14,264 nucleotides of DNA from JAYPLE01 sp047627515 (GTDB lineage Bacteria; Bacteroidota; Bacteroidia; Cytophagales; Cyclobacteriaceae). Of this stretch, positions 1 through 8,575 are shown piece after piece. A program made the position numbers and the translations under genes. The stretch is taken from contig JBLHTU010000089.1 in NCBI GenBank assembly GCA_047627515.1, positions 1 through 14,264 of the forward strand. Direction: 5' to 3'. Position 1 is the first letter of the stretch. Each line of letters starts with the position of its first letter. The notes below the pieces were generated by a model. It searched no databases and was not told the DNA's origin. It worked only from the letters and a program-made list of their open reading frames with translations.

Positions 1-3000
1 ACTGTACACTTTCCAGGTCCTATTTCCCTTGTTTTCGAGGTAGGTGCCGTAGCTCGCGTCATATCTGCCCATTTCCGGTTTAACACCAAAAAGATTACCG
101 CCCAAAATCAGATCTTCATCCCCGTCTTTGTCAAAATCTCCAGAAGAAATCGCGTAGATGGGTGAGAACTGCGTCTGAATAGGCAGTTCGTCTATCTCAA
201 AGTCAAATGAGCCATTGTTCCACAGTACTACGGATGATAGCTGTTCCACTGCCAATCGCGCTGTACTACTTAACTGCTGTTCATTCAGTATTTTTTCCAT
301 CGTCGCAAACTGATAATCTGCATAACTAGGAAATTGCTTCTTCAAGCTTTTTATTTGATCTATCAGATTATGTCTGAGAGCATAGGGCACATGCTCATTC
401 CCATCAAAACGGCTTAAGATTGGGTCTAGTGTTCCATTTTGGTCATAATCATCCACAAACAATGCAATGGGATTTTCCTCAGAAGCCCTAAAACGGCTGT
501 TGCTGCCGTGATTTCCTGCTACTATTTCTGGTAAGCCATCTCCGTCTAGATCTTTGATAAGAAGCGTGTTCCACCAGCCCGATAGTGACAGTGATGGCCC
601 CTTTTCTAGGACCCCTTCCTTATTCATGAACAATTGTACCGGCATATATTCACCGGTTACGACTAGGTCAATCCAACCATCTCCATCCAAATCCGCCCAT
701 TCAGCATCCGTAATAAGCCCCATTCTTGATAGTGCCTTAGATACCTCCACTTTCTCTTCAACAAAGACTCCGGATCCATCATTTACCAAAAGATGGCCGC
801 TACCCGGCAACCCGTACCTGAAAGGCACGACGCGCTCGCCTACAAACAAATCAATATCCCCATCCTGATCAAAATCCGCTGCTGCCACCGCTCCAGTGCT
901 AAACTTTCCAACAGGACTAGACGATTTTCTCCAATTGCCCGATTCATAGATATATAACCGATCAATCAGCGCATCACTAGATGAAGAGAATTCTGTACCC
1001 CCGCTAGCCACATACAAATCAAGGTCACCGTCTCCGTCTGCATCAAAAAATACACTTGAACCATCTTCGGATCCTTTATCTTCAACAAATACATCAGGTT
1101 GTGTTTTTGCATACCCTGCGCGACTAGAAATATACAATTGTCCAGCAAATCCTTTACTGCCTCCGATAAAAAAATCATCAACTCCATCTGAGTTTACATC
1201 TCCTCGACTTGATTTAGGGGATTCCGTACTCAACATATGATACAAGAGTCTGTCGCGATCAAAGTCTACAAATTCATTTTCTATATGGACGAAATCAAGT
1301 AATGGTTCACTGGGCTTGAATAAAGCTATAGATTCATCTTCGGGTGAAGTAGTAGCAACTGCCTTGCCCTCTGGCTCAGTCAAAACTAGTTCCTGGTTAA
1401 CAGGAATATCTACCAATTGTGTTACTGTTCCCGAAGGCCAAGTCACTTTGACGGCTACATTTTCATCAACTGGCAAACCAACTGTGGGTCGAAAATCAAC
1501 ACTAGATTGGAAACCTCTTGTAGGTTGCTGCTGCCCGTAAAAAGTGCCTACTGATGTAGTCACCTCAATTTTGGTTCCCACTGCAAACGTGTTCTGGTAC
1601 TTGCCAGTTAACCTGAATCGTAAGTAGTTGCCTTTGCCTTGTTCTACCGCATTGTTTTGATACAGCCAGGCTGGAAGGTTTACATTATTAACAACCAAAT
1701 CCAGATCTCCATCATTGTCTAGGTCAGCATAGGCTGACCCATTACTAAACCCACTCGTATTTAAGCCCAGTTCTGATGACTGATCTTCAAATTGCAATCC
1801 ACCCAAATTTTTGAACGCTTTATTCGCAATTGGATTCGAAGGAATGATATCGATCAGTTTGCTATAGTCTACTTTATTATCAGTAATTATCGACTTAGCT
1901 ACTTCTTCATTCGAAATGTACTGTAGGTAATCTTGGTCTGTTAGGTCTTGGTAGATTCCATTCGCTATGAAAAGGTCTTTGAACCCGTCATTATCCATAT
2001 CAAATATCAGCGCCCCCCAACTCCAATCTGATGCTTCTACGCCTAAGAGTCTTCCTATCTCACTAAAGCTACCGTTCGTATTGTTGAGTTGAAGTGTATT
2101 CCTAGTAAACTGATGATAGTAACCGTTGGAAACACTGTAACTATAGCGATCCCAACTCTCAAAAGTGGTCACAGTCTTTAATCGCTCCTCGGTACTTGGA
2201 AGCATTTCCGTAACAAACAGATCGTTGAATCCATCATTGTTGATGTCCGCCATATCTGCACCCATGGAGGCACCACTAATTGACTTTATCTGCGAGGTCA
2301 ACTCTTCGCTAAAGGTCCCGTCTCGCTGGTTAATATATAAGTAATCACGCTCGAAGAAATCATTAGAAATATAAATATCATCCCAGTCGTCATTATTAAC
2401 ATCACCCACAGTCACACCTAGCCCAAAGCCAATAACGCTTCCATAAATCCCTGCTTCCTCACTTACATCTACGAACTGACCAGCATCATTACGAAGCAGC
2501 TTATCTCCTCCCAGTTTATCACGTACAGGGCGTTCATTTCGGCGCAAATCAAAGCTTCCAATAGCTTGGTAAGAATTATTGAGTAAGTAGACATCCAAGT
2601 CTCCATCTTTATCATAATCAAAAAATGATGCATGGGTCGAGTAACCCTGATCTGCTAATCCATAGGACACTGCTTCCTCCTTGAAACTGAGGTCTCCCTG
2701 ATTGATAAACAGTTCGTTCAATTTCTTACCTCCTGCAATATCTCCCGAATTACATACATAAATATCCAACAACCCATCGGCGTTGATATCCGCCATCGTA
2801 ACACCTGTAGACCAAGACATTTGACCAGCAACATTTGCCGACTCTGTGATGTCTTCAAAACTTAAAGAACCTTTGTTGAGGAACAGTCTATTCTTGGACA
2901 AATTTGACGTCAGATATATATCAGGCAGATTATCGCCATTTATATCTCCAATGGAAACGCCCCCACCATTGTAATAATTTCGATAGGTGTAAACATTAAA

Positions 3001-3147
3001 GTCGGCATCATACAATAAGTCATTGCTAAAGATTAATCCTGTCTCCTGTGGGTCTAATAAAGAGAATAATCTTTTCGGCGACTCGTCAGCTGGGTTGCAA
3101 CTCCATATTATTAGCAAAAGAATAGTAGATGAAAAAATACGTCTCAT
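1..3147 (-). CDS. VCBS/FG-GAP repeat lipoprotein with ASPIC/UnbV domain (second paralog; 3' end beyond the window)
   Basis: The frame from the ATG at 3147 is open for 1049 codons to the left edge with no in-frame stop, so the gene is 3'-truncated by the window. From its neighbour's length, roughly 50 residues are missing. The N-terminus (MRRIFSSTILLLIIWSC) is a lipoprotein signal with Cys17 as probable lipidated residue; Trp at -2 is unusual. Seven calcium-loop motifs of DxDxDG type lie before an ASPIC/UnbV segment at about residues 520-590 (GTKIEV, TRGFQSSVD, VTWPSG) and seven after it, the last being DFDKDGDED at about residue 1003. This suggests two beta-propellers joined by UnbV. The C-terminal third carries a helical stretch around LIDQIKSLKKQFPSYADY that matches the paralog at 3726-6971. 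It is last in the visible operon, 10 bp after the small lipoprotein. Family proteins (CRTAC1/UnbV-like) commonly accompany SusCD pairs in Bacteroidota, but their molecular role is not established. A surface or envelope ligand-binding role is inferred. Confidence 0.93.
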   Translation of the reverse strand, partial: MRRIFSSTILLLIIWSCNPADESPKRLFSLLDPQETGLIFSNDLLYDADFNVYTYRNYYNGGGVSIGDINGDNLPDIYLTSNLSKNRLFLNKGSLSFEDITESANVAGQMSWSTGVTMADINADGLLDIYVCNSGDIAGGKKLNELFINQGDLSFKEEAVSYGLADQGYSTHASFFDYDKDGDLDVYLLNNSYQAIGSFDLRRNERPVRDKLGGDKLLRNDAGQFVDVSEEAGIYGSVIGFGLGVTVGDVNNDDWDDIYISNDFFERDYLYINQRDGTFSEELTSQIKSISGASMGADMADINNDGFNDLFVTEMLPSTEERLKTVTTFESWDRYSYSVSNGYYHQFTRNTLQLNNTNGSFSEIGRLLGVEASDWSWGALIFDMDNDGFKDLFIANGIYQDLTDQDYLQYISNEEVAKSIITDNKVDYSKLIDIIPSNPIANKAFKNLGGLQFEDQSSELGLNTSGFSNGSAYADLDNDGDLDLVVNNVNLPAWLYQNNAVEQGKGNYLRFRLTGKYQNTFAVGTKIEVTTSVGTFYGQQQPTRGFQSSVDFRPTVGLPVDENVAVKVTWPSGTVTQLVDIPVNQELVLTEPEGKAVATTSPEDESIALFKPSEPLLDFVHIENEFVDFDRDRLLYHMLSTESPKSSRGDVNSDGVDDFFIGGSKGFAGQLYISSRAGYAKTQPDVFVEDKGSEDGSSVFFDADGDGDLDLYVASGGTEFSSSSDALIDRLYIYESGNWRKSSSPVGKFSTGAVAAADFDQDGDIDLFVGERVVPFRYGLPGSGHLLVNDGSGVFVEEKVEVSKALSRMGLITDAEWADLDGDGWIDLVVTGEYMPVQLFMNKEGVLEKGPSLSLSGWWNTLLIKDLDGDGLPEIVAGNHGSNSRFRASEENPIALFVDDYDQNGTLDPILSRFDGNEHVPYALRHNLIDQIKSLKKQFPSYADYQFATMEKILNEQQLSSTARLAVEQLSSVVLWNNGSFDFEIDELPIQTQFSPIYAISSGDFDKDGDEDLILGGNLFGVKPEMGRYDASYGTYLENKGNRTWKVYS

Positions 3148-3157
3148 TGTGCTTAGT

Positions 3158-3757
3158 CTACTTATAAGGGTTATTATCCGGATGACTAAGGTCCTTAATC
3201 ACCGCAACTACTTGTCTCTCATCAAGGATTGTCATCGATATTTGCCGATTGCCGTCCACCTTGTACCAGATCTTTAAAGGCGGCTCATCAAATTCCTGAA
3301 GCAGGAATGGGTTACCACCGTACCAAGACATCAGCGTATCCTGTACCGCAACCTGCAACGGCTCAGCCTGAAGATCCAAGTTCCAAGGAGACCAAGCATT
3401 GTAGGCAAATGTCATATCCATCGCCTTAGTCTTCAAATCCTTATCAAAATCTGGGTAAAATAGCATTTGAATACTCGTCCCGTCTTCCTTCTGTGACTGC
3501 AATACATACTCAATCGTCTGGTTTTTTGGGCCTTGCCTAATAATTCCTTTTTGATTGATCACCCAACCCTTTTCAAAAAATTCCTTCTTTGTATCACTCA
3601 GTTCAAAACCTAAGAAAAGGGAATCATTCTTCGCACCGGAATTGATTTCTTTACGCAGCAGCTTTTCGTAGGGAGACCCATTGCAAGCCGCCAAGAAGCT
3701 CAATAACACAATAGCCACAAAAAGACTAGTATTTGAAATACGCCAATTCTTCATCAT
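3158..3757 (-). CDS. Small lipoprotein of unknown function between two VCBS-UnbV genes
   Basis: This encodes 199 residues from the first ATG at 3757, or 198 from the adjacent ATG at 3754; an in-frame TTG at 3766 is a less likely start. The N-terminus has a positively charged start, a hydrophobic stretch and the lipobox LAAC (Cys25 from 3757), so the product is probably a lipoprotein. The mature part is rich in aromatic and acidic residues (FELSDTKKEFFEKGW, FAYNAWSPWNLDL, LMSWYGG, IWYKVDGNRQIS) and has no membrane segment or enzyme motif that I recognise. The gene starts inside the last codons of the upstream VCBS gene (32-bp overlap) and ends 10 bp before the next one, so translational coupling and a shared role with the two giant proteins are likely. 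I do not recognise the family. It could be a small periplasmic or surface accessory or chaperone; this is inference only. Confidence 0.88.
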   Translation of the reverse strand: MMKNWRISNTSLFVAIVLLSFLAACNGSPYEKLLRKEINSGAKNDSLFLGFELSDTKKEFFEKGWVINQKGIIRQGPKNQTIEYVLQSQKEDGTSIQMLFYPDFDKDLKTKAMDMTFAYNAWSPWNLDLQAEPLQVAVQDTLMSWYGGNPFLLQEFDEPPLKIWYKVDGNRQISMTILDERQVVAVIKDLSHPDNNPYK

Positions 3758-6700
3758 TATTCGCAATAAAAATCAAAGTATCGTTTTGGTAAATAACTAT
3801 ATCAATATCTCGCACCTGACTATACAAAGGTAGCTGCTTTATCAATGGCTTCTTATTAGGGACTAACTCCATAATAGACAAAGGCAACGCATCATATCGA
3901 CCAAACTGAGGCTTCACCAAATACTGATTACCCCCTAAAAAAAGCGTCAAACTACCATCGGCCATTTTCAATGACTTTATAGCATATATAGGAGCATATT
4001 GAAGCTCCAAAGGAAGGTCTTCTCTCGTGAATTTTTCACCCTCGTTGATAAAAATAGAAGAAGACAGCGTATTTGCCTGAAAAACCTGGGCTTCAGCCAA
4101 CTGGGCTACACTGAAAAGATCAGACATACTTAATTGTGCATAGTCTCTATAATAGAGAATCTTCTTTTTCAAGTAAGGGAGCTGAGCAACCAACTCATCA
4201 CGATCTACAACTGGATAATATGAACCATCTATCAGCTCACAAATAATCAAATCCTGCGACCCATTCTGATCAAAATCCGATCGATAAAAACGCACCGAAT
4301 CGTGAAAGAAAGAATTTTTTCCATGATTACCTGCGATCACATCATCATCCCCATCAAAGTCCACGTCCGCTAATTCCAATGTATTCCACCAGCCAGTAAA
4401 ACTATTCAGACCATATGCCTCGGACTGATCTAAAAAAATAGATCCACTATTGATCAAGAGTATGGGCGCACCCCAGTCCGTAGATAGCATAACATCAACA
4501 AAACCATCCTGATCAAAATCTGACGCAACACCTCCTGTCACCATACCCACTTCTTGCCCCTCTCCTATCCATTGCTTAGATACATCTGTAAAAATCGCCT
4601 CTCCATCATTAGCCAAAACATGAATCTTACCAGCTTGACCATAGTAAAAAGGATGATACCTCTCCGCAACCACTAGATCTTGATCCCCGTCCATATCAAT
4701 GTCCAATACGACTACCGCTCCAGTTGCAAAACTCAGACTGCTCGGCAAAGCATCCGTCTTCTTCATCAGACCTTGATCACTTGCCAAGTATATTCTATCT
4801 CTCAGCGCGCCGGAACTCTTAGAGAAAGCTCTCCCTCCACTAGCACTATATATATCCAACCTGCCATCTCCGTTGAAGTCGGCTTTAATCAATATAACAT
4901 CTTCAGATAGTGCATCTTCGACAAACAACGACGAAGGACCTGAAATCACCTCATCGCCAGAAATGATTCCTTGCTGCATCATCTGATCTTTACTGCCTCC
5001 GAGTAAAAAATCCAGTTGACCATCATCATCAAAATCTGCTACTGTAATACCCGGACCTTCATTATGCACCATATGCGGTAATAAACGATCACGATTAAAG
5101 TCAACAAACTTATTCTCAGTGTGCTTTAAGCCACGAGTGACACCGAATTCGACCAGATAATCTTTCCCTGCTTGGACCTTTTTTCTGGTCTCACGGCTCT
5201 CTTTTTGCTCTAGTACATGCACTGTATTTGTATTCAGGTTATCATAACGGCTGGACCTTCCATCAGGCCATCCAACAATAAGTGAGTCTACTAGTTCGGC
5301 ACTTCCTACTCCCACGTGCAGCTTCGGGTCTACAGAGCTCTGAAAACCTCGCGAAGGGTAATTTTCAACCATGTAGGAGCTATCTCCGACAAACACAGTT
5401 ACTTTTGTCCCAATTGCTTTTGTATTCATTGATTCCCCAATCAACTCTAACTGTAGGCTGCGATGCTCTGCGGTATCTACACTATTCCTAAAAACTGACG
5501 CAACGGCATTTACATTGTTTACGACCAGATCAAGATCGCCATCGTTGTCAAGGTCACCATACGCACTTCCGTTACTATAAGTATTCATTCCCAAGCCTGA
5601 CGAGGAAGAAATATCATCAAACTGAAAGTTTCCAAGGTTCAGGTATGCCTTATTAGCTGCCAATGTAGATGGCATCATGTCAAGCAACTCTGTTATCACC
5701 TGTCCCTTTTCGCGCAAAATTCTAGCGATCTCTTGCTCATTTGCCATGTAGGTCAGATAATCTCTATCGAGCAAATCCTTATAGATCCCATTGGACACAA
5801 ATAGATCCTTCAACCCATCATTATCAAAATCAAACATCAGAGACCCCCAACTCCACTCTGTCGCTGCTACACCAGACATTCTCCCTACTTCCTGAAACAT
5901 CCCGCCCTCTGTATTCTTGTGCAGGGCATTGCGAGGAAATTGATGGAAGTATCCGCTCTCAACAGCAACCTGCTGCTTATCCCAGGACTCAAAAACAGTC
6001 TTTGTTCGCCTTCTGGCTACATTACCCGGTAACATCTCCGTTACAAAAATATCTGGCAACAAATCATTGTCAAGATCTGCGGCATCCGCACCCATTGAGC
6101 CCATTGAGATGCTCTTGAAATGATCCTGTAGTACCTCATTAAAATGCTTTCCTTCCTCATTGAGGTACAGGTAATCACGCTCAAAAAAATCATTGGAAAT
6201 AAAGATGTCTGTCCAGCCATCATGGTTAAAATCACTCAGCGTAATGCCGAGTCCAAAACCTATGTCACTCGTGTATATGCCTTTAGAAATGGTGCTATCA
6301 CGGAAATACCCGTCTACATTCTCAAAAAACTTATTGCCTCCGCCCAAAGCATCAGGTAACATCCTCTGATCTTTTACCAAATCGTATCCTCCTACAGACT
6401 TGATGGAATTTGTCAATAGATAGCAGTCTAAGTCACCATCCCTGTCATAATCAAAAAAAGCTGCCTGTGTACTCAAACCCACCACATCCAATCCATAAGA
6501 TTTTGAGGCCTCGGTAAATGTCAGATCGCCATTGTTGATAAATAGCTCATTGTTTCGATTGTTCCCTTCAGGCCTGCCTGATTTGCACACATACAAATCC
6601 AGTAGTCCATCTCCGTTGATGTCTACAAAAGTGGCTCCACTTGACCACACATTCGGACAACTCACCTGCGCTGAAACGGTGATATCTTCAAACCTCCAAT

Positions 6701-6971
6701 CTCCTTTGTTGAGGTACAGCTTATTCTCGACGAGATTCCCTGTAAAGTATATATCCAATAGCCCATCATTATTGATGTCTCCAAGGGCTACTCCGCCACC
6801 ATTAAAATAACTTTTGTACGTATAAGGGTTGAAGTCCTCAGTGTACGACAAATCATTACTGAAAGTAATTCCAGATGAAGCCGCTTGGTCAGAAAACAAA
6901 GGTGTACGGTTCTCGTGACAGCCCGAAGCAACTAAAATGACTAAAAAAATAACTGTGCTAAAAAATCTCAT
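3726..6971 (-). CDS. VCBS/FG-GAP repeat lipoprotein with ASPIC/UnbV domain (first paralog, complete)
   Basis: This is a 1081-residue lipoprotein. I chose the ATG at 6971 because it gives a compact signal peptide with the lipobox ASGC (Cys18); an in-frame TTG at 6983 lies in the T-tract of the upstream hairpin. Calcium-loop motifs (DINNDGLLD, DINGDGLLD, DYDRDGDLD, DFNHDGWTD, DLDNDLLPD, DFDNDGLKD, DLDNDGDLD) fill residues about 65-481. An ASPIC/UnbV domain follows at about 518-588 (GTKVTV, SRGFQSSVD, VGWPDG). Six more loops lie at about 646-907. At the place of the paralog's fourteenth loop (about 1000-1008) there is only KMADGSLT, so that site is degenerate. Between loops 13 and 14 a conserved helical signature (RDELVAQLPYLKKK) is shared with the other copy. 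It follows susD after a 64-bp gap holding a terminator-like hairpin and overlaps the next gene. Such proteins often travel with SusCD pairs; beta-propeller ligand or protein binding at the outer membrane is inferred, and no catalytic function is evident. Confidence 0.95.
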   Translation of the reverse strand: MRFFSTVIFLVILVASGCHENRTPLFSDQAASSGITFSNDLSYTEDFNPYTYKSYFNGGGVALGDINNDGLLDIYFTGNLVENKLYLNKGDWRFEDITVSAQVSCPNVWSSGATFVDINGDGLLDLYVCKSGRPEGNNRNNELFINNGDLTFTEASKSYGLDVVGLSTQAAFFDYDRDGDLDCYLLTNSIKSVGGYDLVKDQRMLPDALGGGNKFFENVDGYFRDSTISKGIYTSDIGFGLGITLSDFNHDGWTDIFISNDFFERDYLYLNEEGKHFNEVLQDHFKSISMGSMGADAADLDNDLLPDIFVTEMLPGNVARRRTKTVFESWDKQQVAVESGYFHQFPRNALHKNTEGGMFQEVGRMSGVAATEWSWGSLMFDFDNDGLKDLFVSNGIYKDLLDRDYLTYMANEQEIARILREKGQVITELLDMMPSTLAANKAYLNLGNFQFDDISSSSGLGMNTYSNGSAYGDLDNDGDLDLVVNNVNAVASVFRNSVDTAEHRSLQLELIGESMNTKAIGTKVTVFVGDSSYMVENYPSRGFQSSVDPKLHVGVGSAELVDSLIVGWPDGRSSRYDNLNTNTVHVLEQKESRETRKKVQAGKDYLVEFGVTRGLKHTENKFVDFNRDRLLPHMVHNEGPGITVADFDDDGQLDFLLGGSKDQMMQQGIISGDEVISGPSSLFVEDALSEDVILIKADFNGDGRLDIYSASGGRAFSKSSGALRDRIYLASDQGLMKKTDALPSSLSFATGAVVVLDIDMDGDQDLVVAERYHPFYYGQAGKIHVLANDGEAIFTDVSKQWIGEGQEVGMVTGGVASDFDQDGFVDVMLSTDWGAPILLINSGSIFLDQSEAYGLNSFTGWWNTLELADVDFDGDDDVIAGNHGKNSFFHDSVRFYRSDFDQNGSQDLIICELIDGSYYPVVDRDELVAQLPYLKKKILYYRDYAQLSMSDLFSVAQLAEAQVFQANTLSSSIFINEGEKFTREDLPLELQYAPIYAIKSLKMADGSLTLFLGGNQYLVKPQFGRYDALPLSIMELVPNKKPLIKQLPLYSQVRDIDIVIYQNDTLIFIANNDEELAYFKY

Positions 6972-6981
6972 TTTCAGATAC

Positions 6982-7018
6982 AAAAAAGGGTTGTTATGCA
7001 GTGCATAACAACCCTTTT
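6982..7018 (-). terminator. Perfect 17-bp hairpin with T-tract between susD-like and VCBS genes
   Basis: The arms 6984-7000 and 7002-7018 are perfect inverted repeats (AAAAGGGTTGTTATGCA on the left) around a single central base. On the minus strand the stem begins 17 nt after the SusD stop codon and is followed by an uninterrupted run of six T (6987-6982), the form of an intrinsic terminator. The downstream ATG (6971) is only 10 nt beyond the T-run, leaving no room for a new promoter after the hairpin. Partial termination that lowers expression of the downstream genes relative to susCD is therefore more likely than a full operon boundary. On the plus strand only four T follow, so it is weaker that way. 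A role as a processing or mRNA 3'-end-stabilising element is the alternative. Confidence 0.85.
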
Positions 7019-7035
7019 GTCAAGTTTAATTATTC

Positions 7036-8562
7036 TTAGTAACCTGGGTTCTGTATCAAAGCAATATCACCATTCAATGAAGCATTAATCTGCTCCAAAG
7101 GAATAGGCATGATATTTTTGAATGCATCGCTATGTGCAGGCTTTTCCCACCAAGCGTTACCCCATGTATCAAATCTAATCATATCAGTACGTCTCAAAGA
7201 CTCTTGGAACACTTCTCTACCTCTTTCGGCATAGAACTCCTCACCGGTCAATGCTGTATAAGCTGGCATTCCCGCTCTAGTTCTCACTTGATTAACAAGA
7301 TCAATACCTACGTTCCAATCACCAGCTAATCTTGACTGAGCCTCTGCTTTGACAAGTAGTAGCTCACCATATCTGAAAAGCGTATAATCATTATCCATTT
7401 CAGGAAGTTGACCGACCTTAAAAGAATATTTACCCATTCTCGCTCCCGCTTGTCTTGAACCACTTGGCGCTAATTCATTGATGAAAGGCGTATAATTGAT
7501 CGCCGCTCCATCAGGATCAGCTGGATCAAATGCTACATCGAGAATAGGATTACCATTGATGTCTGACTGAGGGCCTGCTATAAAGTTATTAGCTCTTCTC
7601 ACATCAGCAGCATCATATGAATTGTAGAACTCTTCTAATGTAGAGTACCCATTCCACGGCTGCTGCTGAAGATCATACGTCAACTGAGAAGGATAATGCA
7701 ACGTCATCTGAGCGAAGTTCATTCCTGTTCCAGTAGCCTCATCGTAAGGGATCGCATAGATATGCTCTATGTTGTCAACGTTAGACGGAGAGAACACATT
7801 AGCATACTCAGGATCAAGATCATAGAGACCTGAATTGATTACCATGTCAGCTGCATCGATCGCATCTTGCCACCTAGGTGTACCTGCGTATACTTCAGCG
7901 TTTAGATACAATCTGGCTAGCATAGAATACGCAACAGACTGGTTAAATCTTCCATACACTCTTCCTACCCCTAAATCAGGAATCGCAGCAAGTACTTCAG
8001 ATTCAATAAATGCGAAAGCCTCAGCTCTAGTTGCTTGTGCTTGGTCAACACCATTGACAGTCGTCAATTTTACGTTACCAAACATATCTATCAACCTTAG
8101 AAAGAAGAAGGCTCTAACCGCTCTTAACTGAGCTGTCTGATCAGCACTCAACCCGCCAGCTGCAATCAAGTCATTACACTGCGTAACTCCACCATACAAG
8201 TTATTCCAAGCGTTAGTTAAGCCTGGGTTTGTATCTCGGAAATCATGCTTATGCATATTCAACCAAATACCCCCATCAAACCAGTCACCACCCTTTTGGG
8301 TGATTACTACTTCATCCGTAGATATTTCAGCCACTGAGAAATAAGATGAGTGACCTGCACTACCATCTCTCAACCTGTTGTAGGCTGCGTTCAAACCATC
8401 ATTCGGTAAAGACCCATTGACGTTTTCACTTTCACCAAACCCTTGGTTGTTTGGCTCGAATCCCTCTGTGAAATCCGCTTTTAGCTCTTCCTCAAGATCC
8501 GTACAGGCAAAGCCTGCGACCATAAGGACAGCTACAATTATGATTCTGTTTATGATTTTCAT
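7036..8562 (-). CDS. SusD/RagB-family outer-membrane ligand-binding lipoprotein
   Basis: This is a 508-residue SusD-like protein, the surface lid that captures a ligand for its SusC partner. The signal sequence ends in GFAC with Cys20 as lipid anchor, followed by acidic residues (TDLEEE), which resemble the surface-export signals described for Bacteroidota lipoproteins. The N-terminal half has the helical, TPR-like SusD fold signature (AYNRLRDG, LRAVRAFFFLRLIDMFGNV, FNQSVAYSMLARLYLNAEVY). The C-terminal region has the typical family motif near residues 447-466 (GREVFQESLRRTDMIRF) and ends in QNPGY, a frequent SusD terminus. Length is normal for the family. It starts 13 bp after the SusC stop, so the two are co-transcribed. 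The ligand cannot be read from the sequence; a glycan is the usual cargo, but some SusCD systems take up peptides or other oligomers. Confidence 0.97.
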   Translation of the reverse strand: MKIINRIIIVAVLMVAGFACTDLEEELKADFTEGFEPNNQGFGESENVNGSLPNDGLNAAYNRLRDGSAGHSSYFSVAEISTDEVVITQKGGDWFDGGIWLNMHKHDFRDTNPGLTNAWNNLYGGVTQCNDLIAAGGLSADQTAQLRAVRAFFFLRLIDMFGNVKLTTVNGVDQAQATRAEAFAFIESEVLAAIPDLGVGRVYGRFNQSVAYSMLARLYLNAEVYAGTPRWQDAIDAADMVINSGLYDLDPEYANVFSPSNVDNIEHIYAIPYDEATGTGMNFAQMTLHYPSQLTYDLQQQPWNGYSTLEEFYNSYDAADVRRANNFIAGPQSDINGNPILDVAFDPADPDGAAINYTPFINELAPSGSRQAGARMGKYSFKVGQLPEMDNDYTLFRYGELLLVKAEAQSRLAGDWNVGIDLVNQVRTRAGMPAYTALTGEEFYAERGREVFQESLRRTDMIRFDTWGNAWWEKPAHSDAFKNIMPIPLEQINASLNGDIALIQNPGY

Positions 8563-8575
8563 ACTCAGTTAGTTT

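Noticed and set aside
554..868. Plus-strand open frame of about 100 codons
   Set aside because: It lies wholly opposite the open minus-strand VCBS-UnbV gene, has a low-complexity S/T/P-rich translation typical of an antisense frame, and shows no domain. The same holds for other plus-strand frames over 1-11506.
1..6971. Short recurring DNA words such as CATCCTGATCAAAATC along both giant genes
   Set aside because: They are the coding image of the repeated DxDxDG calcium loops at irregular spacing, not a CRISPR array or an independent DNA repeat.
6972..6983. TTG start four codons upstream of the chosen start of the first VCBS-UnbV gene
   Set aside because: It falls in the T-tract of the hairpin; the ATG at 6971 gives a standard lipoprotein signal.
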